DNA from: Eopsaltria australis
Taxonomy: Eukaryota; Chordata; Aves; Passeriformes; Petroicidae
Length of the DNA: 64,000 nucleotides
Assembly (NCBI GenBank): GCA_034509425.1
Contig: JAVTVJ010001824.1
Span: forward strand, 18,903 to 82,902
Direction of reading: 5' to 3'
Part shown: positions 23,591 through 34,468 of the stretch, one piece after another
Numbering within the stretch: the first letter of the stretch is position 1
Layout of the letters: each line of letters begins with the position of its first letter
Position numbers and translations under genes: made by a program
Notes under the pieces: model-generated
The model's input: only the letters and a program-made list of their open reading frames with translations
The model's database searches: none
What the model was told of the DNA's origin: nothing

Positions 23591-26174
23591 TCCTGATAAG
23601 AACTGGGAATGCCATGTCTAAGACACTCACAACTTATGTTGGAATTCTGGAGCTCAGGTGAGATCAGACCTCTAACAAAGCTGGAAAAAAGAGATTAAAT
23701 GCTCTTTGAACAAGAGATCAGTATCTGTGCTTCTTTCTCTCTTCATTTAGCTAAAACCTTACCCCTTTGTGTTTCTGCTCCTCTCTGAACGGCTGGAAGC
23801 TGCTGGTTTGTAAAAGCTGGGAGCACAAACAGCTCCTGCAGGCTTCTGTGGCTTCAGCTGAGCCTGAGATTTCCCAGGATGGTAAAACATCACTCAGGAC
23901 ATTTTCCTTCAAAACCCAAGAGAATGAGACCAGAATTAGAGGGAATGAATTCCCCTCCTTTATCTGAGCCTCACATAAGGCGTTGCTCTGCTGGTGGGTG
24001 CTTGTTTGCTTGCTAATTTATTTTATGTGCTAATGAGCTGTTGTAGCTCATTATATACATGTAGCTCATGTATTGTAGAATGTATTGTATTCATACCTGT
24101 TTTTTTCTTTCTCCAAAGTCAGTGCTATGTGACAAAGCATCAGAACTCAGGACATTTGTGCTTTGCTGGTGGCTCATGATGGGAGCTCCAACCAATAAAA
24201 CTCCTCTCTTATCAATGCCTTGGTTTCTCCACACCTTAAATAATTATTGCAAATCATTATTGCAATAATTAAATAATTATTAAAATTAATTATTAAATAG
24301 TTATTGCAAATAACTATTGCAAAAAAATTGCTGGTCTTGAAAATCACTTGAGGTTCCACAGAGAAAGCAGGACCCAAACATTGAGTGTGAATATTGCTGT
24401 AGGTGTGAAAGGCACCATTGAAAGGGGAAATCCAACTCAGAGAGAGAAACAGCCCAGAGAAAAGACACCCAAATACAAGTGGCAATAATGCAAATTTCCA
24501 CATGGGAACGCCCTTTTCCACAACTGAACTCCCATTAAAGTCAATGGGGAGAGAGTCAACAGAAGAGTCTGGACAGTTGTTTCACCTCATTCAAAAGTAA
24601 CCAAATTGTTTGGGATTCGTTTTCCAAAATGTGTGTCTTTACAAACACTGCTGAGAGACCTTCACAGCCTCCAGCTCTGTATTTTCTGGGATATTCCAGA
24701 CCTATGCAGATGTCTTGGATGGCACTGACCATCTTTTCCTTTCTCCAGAGGATTAAAATAAAGCAGATGACCTGTGTGTGGCTACAGGAACTTCAGCTTT
24801 GTGCAGCTGGCATCCATTGCTTGGAAAAGTTAAGATTTCATCTCTGGAAATCTGATTCTCATAAGAAGCAGAGTGCAAATAAATGTAACCCAGGCAGACA
24901 TCAGAATGTTTAGGCCTTATTTCAACGTATTGTCAAACAAAAAAGGAACAGAAGTGACCTGTTAAGTTTTCAGGCAGGCCTGTGTGTATTTTAGCAAATA
25001 AATTCAATTTCTAACTAAATCCAGGGAAATCTTGAGTTGTCCATTTAACACCCCTGTGTGCTTCTTGCAGAGTTACAGAGCTCAGAACTCACACAGCTTC
25101 ATGGAACTGAAAACACACTTTTCTGGAGTGCAACTCAACTTGCAGTTCCTTCAAAGAGAAATCTCAGAGAGTTCACAGCAATACAAGAGCACAGGGGAGA
25201 CCTGGTGAGATGCTGTGATGTGATGAGCTTGTACCAATCAACTCTCTGGGTTTAATTCCAAATAAATTTGATGAGGGGGCATGGATCACTTGGGGTGGGG
25301 TGTTATTAACAGCACTTTGTGTTTGCTGTATTTATTGATGCTCTGATGAAATTCATGTCAATAGCTGCAACTATGGAGAGACGCCTAGAGTTGGACCCAG
25401 CAAAATTAAAGTCATAAATAATAACCAATTTTGGACACAGTGCTTTTGGATGCCTGGATACCAGAGCAGGAGGATGAAATTAAGAAAAGCTGGGTATTTT
25501 TAAGTCTATTGTGACCTGTTAATTCTCATCCCACTCTTCCTGCTTCTCAGCATTCTGTTAAATTAATGCTTTTTCAGGGATATAAATAGTAATAATGCTA
25601 AGTGCAACAGAACTCTGCTAAACATTTAAATAATTTTGCATATGTGACCACCTACCTTCATTTTTATGTCTTATTTCCTTGTTACTATTCACCTACCCTT
25701 TCTTTAGCCTGCCTTTTTCATTATTTCTCATACACTTCCTGCCTCCTGGCATTTTAAATTAAGAGTGAGCTTCATTTTAGGCACATAGGACAAAGAATCC
25801 TACACATAACAGATTGGCACCAACAAAACAGAATCACCTTTTGTAGGTCTTGAGGAATTCTTTGTAGAAAACTATTTTCCATAAGGAAATGAAGAGAAAC
25901 ACTCAGTGAAGGAGCTCTCTGAAGCATCCTCTAACTCCTGAGTATCTAAAGGTCCCTTTCAGATTAAATTAATTATGAAATTACCTGAAAGTGTTTCTTT
26001 CTCTCCTGTGACTGCAAGAAGCACTTTCATTTCTGTGTGGCAGGAAATGTCTATTTTACAGATATTTGCCTCTAGAACTCATTAAAAAACCCTACATTCC
26101 CAGAATAAAAAAATCTCCATGTTGGAAGTTTAGGCAGTCACTTAATTTCTCATCAGAAATCTCAGTGTTGTGAT

Positions 26175-26615
26175 GCCTCAGGATTTTAGCTTTTGTATTT
26201 TTCATGTATTTGTAATCCTGCAGTTCTTTAGTGTACAACTCTAAACTCCATATCCAGTGTCAGCTCCTGCTCTCCCATTTGGGTCACACACAACAATTCC
26301 TCTCCAGGCCTGGCAATCAAGGACACCTGACTGTCTCAGGCCCTGAGAAATGGAAACAAAAGTGACTTTGCAGGGAGCAAACTTGGGGTAAATGACTTCA
26401 TTACCTGAAACTGTAATTGCAAGATGAACCCCAATATGCAAATGGACCAAACTTATAAAAGGGTAAAAACCCATGACCCAACATCCATTTTTGAGCGTCA
26501 TTTTGGGGCATTTTCATCTGCTCTAAATGTACCTGAAGGCCCTTCAACAAATGTAAGTGCTTTTTATTCTCTGAATTTTGTCTGGCCTCTGTTTTTAGGT
26601 AACCCATAAAGGCAT
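26175..26615 (+). repeat. LTR-like repeat, copy 2 of 3
   Basis: Same block order as 17,600-18,015, including GACTTCATTACCTGAAACTG and a TATAAAA at about 26,454. Ends near CTCTGTTTTTAGG. Confidence 0.6.
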
Positions 26616-27119
26616 CAGCTGCAGTGATGGGGGATAAGTGGCTGGTGCAGGTTTTTGTTGTTTCCCCATTACTCAGCAGACAGAACTCCTACAGAAGGTG
26701 AGCACCTGGGTGGAGCCCAGGGCTGACACACAAAGGATTTGCTGGTTCTAGTTCTGGTTCAGCAGCTGTGAGAGCACAGGGGAGGCAGGAGAGAAGGAAA
26801 AGAGGAGCTGCTGAGCTGTGAGGACTGACAGACCCACAGGTGAGTGTTGTGGCTGGGGTGAGGCTGAGAATGGGATCCCAGCAGGAGGAGATGCTGCAGA
26901 GCAGCTGAAAGCAGGGGATGGTGACACTGACACACAGAATGTTCAAAGAGCCTTTTCAGAAGCTGCCACAAAGGGAAATGTGACTGAACCACTGCTGTGA
27001 ACAGCCCCAGAAGGGATGGAGAAGGGAAGCTGATCTAGAGAAAAGGATTGTGAACTTCAACTTAGAAAGAAAGAGAACTCTCAGCAGTGAGAGACAGTAG
27101 AGAGCACAAGGGATCCAGG

Positions 27120-27235
27120 TCAAAACTGAGAGCTGGAGAGAGAAAAAGAAAGAATGATAAAAAAGAGAGAAAAAGACAGAATGAGGAAAAAAAGAAAGAG
27201 AGAGAGAAAAAGACAGAAAGAGAGGGCACTGGAAT
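27120..27235. repeat. Purine-rich (GAAA/GAGA) tract
   Basis: Almost purely A and G on the plus strand over more than 100 bp; low-complexity sequence. Confidence 0.85.
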
Positions 27236-27576
27236 GGCTGGGGGAAAAAAACCTGATTCAGAGAAAATCTGAAATAAGAAGTATTGGTCTGAACAATTTA
27301 AAATGGTTTACCATACTACTACTTTAAAATGAGAGCTCAGTGTGTTGGGTATCTATTGTCAAGATGTAGTGTGTATTATAAACACCTAGATGTAAAACTT
27401 TCTATCTAGAAAAATGAATTTTTTTCCGTATTATGTCCAGACCTGCAGTGCAAAACAAAATACTTGCTCAATATTTAATAACTCCAGCATTTTCTGCTTT
27501 TTTGGTTTTGTGTTTTGGGTTTTTTCCGCTTTGCTGTCAATCCAGAGTTCACAATCTGTCTTTCAGCACTAAGGAC

Positions 27577-30500
27577 ATGGGAATCACAAAATTACATGGA
27601 CTGGCTGTTCTGGTGACAGCAGGAATCACTGCAGCAGTCTGGTGGGTGTTTAACCTTTGGTAATTATTCTCAACTAGCAAATATTTCTCTTTTCAATATT
27701 TCTATTGCCCAGACTGAGACATGTTTGTTCTCCACTGTATTTATGCAGGTACAATGTAATCACTTACACAAAGCTAAATTCAAAATCCCCTTTTCTATTC
27801 AAAAGATGGAAATAAGCAAGTTGTGGACACTTTTAATCTCTTCTGTGAAATTCTAAAAGTGTGATGAATTGGGCCCTGTGTATTCCTGTGAGCCCAAGTG
27901 TGAGTTTTCATGTTCACACCCCACAGTGACGCCTCTGTGCTCCAGACTGATGCATTAGGGGTTTAGCTTTTACATTTTTCAAATCCTGTCCTGCTTTAGG
28001 GTATAACTCCAAATTCCAAATTACTGCTGGAACACACAAATTGCATATAAAGTGTTAGTTACTGTCTTCACATTTTGGTCAGACAAAACAATCCGTCAGG
28101 GCCTGATACTCCAGGACACCCCACAGTCTCAGGCCCTGAGCAGTATAAACAAAAGGGAGTTAGAGGGGGAGCAAACTGAGGGAATGTGAGTTCATTGAGT
28201 TCATTACTTGAAGCTGTAATTGGAGGATTAACCCCTGATATGTAAATGAACCAAACTTGTAATTGTCTAAAAAACTTGTGACCATTTGTCCCTTTTGGGT
28301 GCAGGCCCTTGAGGAGGCTTTGTCTGCCCTTAATGCACCTGAAGGCCCTTCATTAAATAGATCCACTTTGTTCTCTTAATTCCATCCAGCCTCTGTTTTT
28401 GAGTGAACCTGAAAAAGGCATCAAGAGCAGCACGAGGATCCTGGCAGAGCTGGGGCTCTGTGGAGGGGGTTTAGCTGTGTTTACTCTGCACCATGGTCAG
28501 TTTGAGTGTCCCTTCGCTGTCACAGAGAGGCTTTCACAGTGTGTGCTCAGTGCTCTGGGGCCTGAAATCAGATCAAGGGGGGTTAATTCAGAGTTTGCTG
28601 AACAATATTGGAGATCTGTTCCAACTGGAGGAATCAGGACAAGCTTTTCATGCACACACTCTCTCTGCAGCAGAGCATTCCTCACAAATGCTCACATTTT
28701 TGTTTAAAATTACACTCTGGTTGACATCAGAGCAGATCCCACACTGATGCTGTGAACACCTTGCTTCAAGAGGCAGCTGCACACTCAGTTTCCAGCATCA
28801 GCTGAGAGCAAGCTCTGCTCTACAGCAGACACATTTTTAGTTTGGTGCTAGCAGTCTTGGGCAAATTAAATCATCCACAGAGCTCAGAGTTAATAAATCT
28901 TCAGCTGACACAAGGCTGAAACAGCTGAGCTCTGCACATCCTCATCACCACATTGATCCCACAAATCTGTGTTCTGTTAGCTTTGTTTTATCATTTCAGT
29001 CACCAAGGAAGTAGAGGAAAGGTTGATTTTTGTTTTTATCATTGACTCACTGCTTTCTTCTCCTGTCCAAGGTACCACCAGCCTTTCTCCCCAGCCAGAG
29101 ACCAGGAGCTCACAGCCTCCCCTGAAGAGGATCCCGCACTGTAAGTTCATTCTGCAGACCCTGCATTTCTGTCATTCCAGGCCATGGGGACAACACTCAT
29201 CTGAAAAAAAATGATTCTTAAGCAGAAGATCCATGCCCTAGAAATGCTGATTTCATTTTGGGACGAGCAATCCTGCAGTGCCCATAAAAGGCTCCTCTGC
29301 TGAGAATGCCTTGAACTGGATGAACTCAGGTTCAGATTCCACAGATATAAAATGGGGAAATGTGAATCCACTGATGCAGCTCCCCCAAAACCATGCAATG
29401 AGAAGGCATTAACCCCACCTGCTTTGGACACCTCAAAACTGGCTGTCTCTGTACAAGGAACTCATCCAGGCTCCCTCTGCATTCATTGAAAATAACTGGG
29501 CCCTTTAGCAGATTGTCTGCTCCCTCTGATTTAGTGTTGTCCACAAACTTCATGAGAAATAACACATTCTGGATGTAGAATCAAGAAAGAGTTTAACCTG
29601 GCAGTTTACCAGACTGAAACTTCCTAGGCTTTTAATGCTTAATTTCATTTAACTGAGCCATATTTTATTATTTTCTTTTTCTGTCTAATGAATTACTGCT
29701 TTTTTGACTGAGGTTTCCCCTCTTCATCACTTCTTTTGTAATACATGGAGTTGTGTAACTCTCTAGAAATGCTGCTCTAAGGACCCTGTCATGTATTACT
29801 AAAAGAGAAATAAACATTAATGCTAAGAAAGCAACATGACAAAGACAATGCATTATTTTTGTAATTAATTTGAAATTTAAAAGATTCCAGCCTGAGACAG
29901 CATTTTCATACCATCATCCACCCCCCAAAAAAAAGTTAATATGGCTAGATATTTTTCTGGGTTTGTGTATATGTGATTCTTTTAATTTCCCTCCATTAGC
30001 CTGTTTAATCTGTTGCTTTTAGTAAGAGTTTCCACTTTTTTTTTTTCCTGCTGGAAAATCAGGAATCAACTGGTGGGTTCCCATTCAGTGACCAATCCAC
30101 AGGAACCTGCATGAATGATGAGAAAGGAGAGCAGTGACCTCTGCTCTGTGTCCTGTGGACACAAACCCATCAGCAAAATACAAATTGTTTCCAAGGTGTT
30201 TGGCCTTACTGGACGAGGTTCCAGCTGTGTAGAAGTAAAACTGAATTTTCCAAAGATGCACCAGAGAAAAAGACACGTTGTAAATAATTTTTAAATGGAT
30301 TAATTTGCATTCAGCTCTGCTTACACCAGCTGAGTAATCTGTTAAATGGAGCTCAAGTTGTATATGAAGGTCAACTAATGTTAATCTAATATAAATATTA
30401 ATACAATATAATATCACATATATATACACTATCACATATATATATACTATCACATATATATATATACTATCATATATATACACTATCATATATATATATA

Positions 30501-33500
30501 CACTATCATATATATATATACACTATCATATATATATATATATACTATCATATATATATTGTCATTAATATAATATATCTAATATAATATATCTAATATA
30601 ATAGTGTTTAAGATGGAGTCTGGATACTCACTGACACTGAATCACAGGGCACTGTGCTTTAATAACATTGATGTGATTACTGCTGCAACACAAAGATCTC
30701 TCATGGGGCTCAGCTCTCAGAAAATGTGAAACATCTGTGCCATGATGTATTCATATATCTTTCATTTCTCCCTCATTTGCAGAAAAGCAGAATTACATGA
30801 AACATCTCTGAGGCCTCCATGGTGAGTGTAACTCCTCTGGCTCCATGAACCTGGTATCACTTTGTTCTCAGAAATACAACTCTGCCTCTGGCAGGTCAGG
30901 AGAGCTGAGAGCAAGACTGAATGAACAGGAAAGGATGCCTGACTAGAAAAGCTGCTCTTCCAGAATCCTGGAAATGCACAGATGAAGAATTTTTAATTTG
31001 TTTACTTTCAGAAAGGAAACTGAGAAATTATGGTGAATGCTGAAAATATTTTGGTTTAATTTTATCTCATTTTTTTGCATCCCCTGTCACCACTCATCTC
31101 AGGAGCTAAAAACAAGAGGCCTTGGCTGATACTTTTTTTAGTGGTAACAATCAGCATGATACGTGATGGGTAAATGACTGTGAAATGAACATTTTAGGTC
31201 ACTGGGATAAATTATTTTCTGGAATTGCCTATTCTAGAGCCATCTGCATTAGGAAAAAAAATTAAATAATAAAAGGGGTATGGACATACTGGAGAGAGTT
31301 TAACAAAGGATGATGAAGGGGCTGGAGCTGTCTCCTGTGAGGTGAGACTGAGAGAGCTGGGATTGTTCAGCACAGGGAGCAGAAAGCTCTCACATCTGCT
31401 CTGGAAAGCAGCCTGGCTGAACTCAGAGCAACAACATTCCTTGTGGGAGGGGGATGTTCCTCTGAGTGCCACAGATAAACCAGTAAACAACACCCTGGGA
31501 AGCATCAGGGAAATACCTGTCCATCATCCCAAAGGAATTAGGGAGAGTTCTTTCCAAAAGAGGAGATCAACCCTGCTGAAGAGACTCAGTCAACACACAG
31601 GTAATGAGCAGAAAACCAGGGTGCAATCAGAAATCTGTGATATGATCAGAAATCGGTGGGATTATCAGAAAACCAGGGTGCAATCAGAAATCTGTGGGGT
31701 AATTTTTATCACAGAAACATGCTGGAGAATTGCACATCTGGAGCGCTGCAGCTGAGAGTTTTCCAGGAGACACAGGCTGCGAGCAGTGGGTGGATGTGCA
31801 GTGCTCTGTGCTAAGGGAGTGGATGGATTGTGAAAAGCAGCCTCTGAGTGACAGCCACAAACAGCTTGGGAGCAGTAAAACTCAAAGACAGACACATACT
31901 GCAGGTGTCTGCTCCAGAATTTGGTGACTCACATCTCCGATTTTGCTGACAGCACTTTCTGGTGATGTCAAAGAGAGGCTGGGATGATTAAATCACGGGT
32001 AGACATTGCTGAAGAAGTTTGTGTTTGCCTTCAGGAATTTCCTGGCCCATCCAAACCCTGCCTTCATTCTCACCCCTGCAGGAGACAGGATGTGCCAGTG
32101 CTGACACCCTGGTTGGCTCCAATTGTCTGGGAAGGGACGTTCAGCAGGGACATCCTGAATGCTCAATATGTGCAGAAGAACTTGGTCACTGGAGTGGTCA
32201 CTTTTGCTGTTGACAAGTATTGGTTTGTTGTTTCTTTCTTGTCAAATAGTTCAAGCTCTCACCTGCTGCAATGCTGCTCATGCAGCACAAGTGGGAAACA
32301 TTCCAAAGGGTGAATATGAGCAGCTGTAGACTGGGAGGAATGTGATGTGTGAGTGTCACCTTCCAAAGTGAGGCTACTGGCTGGGACAGTTTTGAAAAGG
32401 AAAAAAAATATCCTTGGAAGTATAATTAGCATTTTTACCCCTTGAGATAAAAATTCTAGCTCCTGCTATGTTTTTAACAATAAGCTTTCCCTCTATCCTG
32501 CACTAAAAAATAGAAAAATTCTGTGAAGCTGAGATGTTACTGGGTTTCTGTAAGAGTTTGAAGTTAGAATATTAGCTCTAGTAAAATTATTAATCATGTT
32601 GTTACAGCTTTTATGCTCTTGGGGAGGCTCTTTTTTGAGGTTCTGAGTAAAGAGCTATAGTCCCTCTATCTCCACTGCCATCTTGGAGTTACACAGACAC
32701 TCCAGGTATTTCAAGGCAATCAAAATAATTTAATAATTTTGACCCTCTCCTGTGAAAACAGACTGAGAGTTGAGGTTGTTGAGCCAGGAGAAGACAAAGC
32801 TCCAAGAAAACCTTAGAGCCCCTCCTGTACCTAAAGGGGGCCACAGGAAAGTGGGAGAGGGATTTTTAACAAAGGTGGGTGGTGAGAGAATGAGGGAGAG
32901 TGGCTTTAAACTGAAAGAGGGGAGATTTACATCAGATATTAGGAAGAAATTCCTCCCTGTGAAGGTGGGGAGGCCCTGGCACAGGGTGTCCAGAGAAGCT
33001 GGGGCTGCCCCTGGATCCTTGGAAATGCCCAAGGCCAGGAAATCTGGGCTAGTGGAAGGTATCCCTGCCCATGGCAGGGGTGGGATGGGATGGTCTTTAA
33101 GGTTCTTTCAACCCAAACCATTCCATGATTCTCTGTTGATTCTATTATGCTCTTGGTGAGGTAGATGTTCCACTGCAGAAAGAGTGCCAGGGAGCAGGGG
33201 AAAGGGAAGGATGAGAAGTATTTACATTATGGAATGATACCAGAGAGCAGCACTGGTGGAAGGCACATGTTCTGTGCACAGTGAAAGCTAAAATGTGGTG
33301 TCATGTGCACAGCATGGGGAAGGTTTGAGGGCAGCAGCTCTGGTAAATAAAGAGCACTAATGTTGTAAGAAGGAGCAATGGATAGAAAAAGACAAAGCAA
33401 ATGCACTTGCAAAGCTGTCTTTCTTCAGCAGGAGGAGCCTCTCTCCATGCTTTTCCTTTCCATGTCTCTTAGATATGTCCAGTTCATAGAAGGGTTCATG

Positions 33501-34190
33501 AGATCTGCCAACAAGTACTTCCTTGCTGGGCACCAAGTGAATTTCTACTTGTTCACAGACAATCCTGAGAAGATCCCTCCCCTTCAGATGGCCCCTGAGA
33601 ACCTCCTGTTTGTCATCCCTGTCCAGACCCACCCTGGGTGGGAGGACATCGCCACGAGCCGCATGGACATCCTCAGCACACACATCCAGAGGCAGCTCCA
33701 GCACCAGGTGGACTTTCTGTACTGCCTGGACATCGATGTGCAGCTCCTGGCACACATCGGCGTGGAGATCATTGATGCCCTGGTGGCAACCATCAGCTCC
33801 TGGCAGCTCAGCCCACACCACGAGGACAAAGCCCACGAGACACCCCCTGGTGCCATCCCTGAGGGCCAGGGGCACTTCTGTTACACAGCCAGATTCTTTG
33901 GGGGGAGCGTGGCTGAGGTCTACAAGCTGAGCCGAGCCTGGTTTGAGGGGGTGCTGCGGGACAGGGACAATGGCATCGGAGCTCGGTGGGGAGATGGGAG
34001 CCACCTCAACAGGTACCTCCAGCAGCACAAACCCACCCGCCTGCTGTCCCCAGAGTACTGCTGGGACTCAGAGCTCAGCCCCAGCTTCATCCAGGTGAAG
34101 AGGATGTGCCCTGTGCACAGGGACAGCCAGGGGCAAGCTCCTGACACAGAGGATGGGAGGCCTTTCCTCTTCACAGCCCCACTAAACTGA
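27577..34190 (+). CDS. Family 6 glycosyltransferase (ABO/GGTA1/GBGT1 family), five coding exons
   Basis: A Golgi type II membrane enzyme of CAZy family GT6, which adds alpha-1,3-Gal or GalNAc to acceptor glycans. Coding exons are 27577-27659, 29072-29140, 30783-30821, 32082-32216 and 33473-34190. Each junction is AG/GT and every intron is in phase 2; the sum is 1,044 nt, or 347 residues, normal for GT6. Residues 8-27 form the membrane anchor after a short cytoplasmic tail, 28-64 a stem, and 65-347 the catalytic domain. [13 protein letters not shown] at 72-84 is a GT6 signature, and the metal-binding D-x-D is DID at 195-197. The specificity triplet before FFGGS reads TAR (247-249). The catalytic motif, usually W-H-D-E-S-H, is W-G-D-G-S-H at 281-286, so the catalytic Glu is Gly. 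AATAAA lies at 34,443. Which paralogue this is remains unsettled. Confidence 0.92.
27945..28410 (+). repeat. LTR-like repeat, copy 3 of 3
   Basis: Same block order as the copies at 17.6 and 26.2 kb, lying in the first coding intron of the glycosyltransferase gene. Contains CTTCATTAAATAGATCC in place of the polyadenylation block. Confidence 0.6.
30400..30600. repeat. AT-rich minisatellite
   Basis: Roughly 18-22 bp units of the form CACTATCATATATATATATA repeat about seven times, then grade into TAATATAATATATC units. Lies in an intron of the glycosyltransferase gene. Confidence 0.9.
31284..31400 (+). mobile_element. CR1 fragment (internal part)
   Basis: Contains GATGAAGGGGCTGGAGCTG, then GAGAGAGCTGGGATTGTTCAG, matching the CR1 region just upstream of the common 3' end. 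Truncated at both ends. Confidence 0.7.
32740..33145 (+). mobile_element. CR1 LINE 3' fragment in the last intron of the glycosyltransferase gene
   Basis: Full run of CR1 3' blocks: TTGAGCCAGGAGAAGACAAAG, GGAAGAAATTCCTCCCTGTG, GAGGCCCTGGCACAG, GCTGCCCCTGGATCC and TTCAACCCAAACCATTCCATG. Confidence 0.93.
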
Positions 34191-34442
34191 GGGTAACGGG
34201 CAGAGGAAGTTTCCCCTCTGTTTCTAGGGTTGCACACATTTTCTGCATGACTTGGCCCATAAAGTCGCCTTAGCTGGAGACTGCTAAACCCAAGAATTCC
34301 TTCTGTTGGCAACCTTTTTTTCACCTTTTTGCTTGTCAACACTCTTTTCATCTGTGTGTTTACAAGCACAGCCTTCAAGCCATGCTGAGAGCATGTCAAA
34401 CTTGACAAGGACAGACTCAAAATGACAGTATTTAGGCATCTG

Positions 34443-34448
34443 AATAAA
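34443..34448 (+). terminator. Polyadenylation signal of the glycosyltransferase gene
   Basis: AATAAA about 250 bp after the stop codon, the first good signal downstream. The segmental duplication begins 21 bp further on, so the second copy does not include this signal. Confidence 0.6.
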
Positions 34449-34468
34449 GTCAGGTTTGGTCCCCACAG

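Larger units (their letters stand above)
21535..27566. other. Intergenic stretch upstream of the glycosyltransferase gene
   Basis: AT-rich. It contains a CR1 copy (23.3-23.6 kb), runs of AATAATTATTGCAAAT-type direct repeats (24,235-24,320), one LTR-like repeat copy (26.2-26.6 kb) and a purine tract (27.1-27.2 kb). No gene is supported. Noncoding first exons of the glycosyltransferase gene may lie here. Confidence 0.5.

Noticed and set aside
33378..33472. ATG at 33,378 as start of the glycosyltransferase
   Set aside because: The real exon begins at 33,473 after a pyrimidine-rich AG acceptor; four upstream exons join in phase and supply the anchor, stem and the [13 protein letters not shown] block.
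33357..34028. Minus-strand 223-codon frame
   Set aside because: Antisense shadow of the last glycosyltransferase exon, whose plus-strand reading has clear GT6 motifs.
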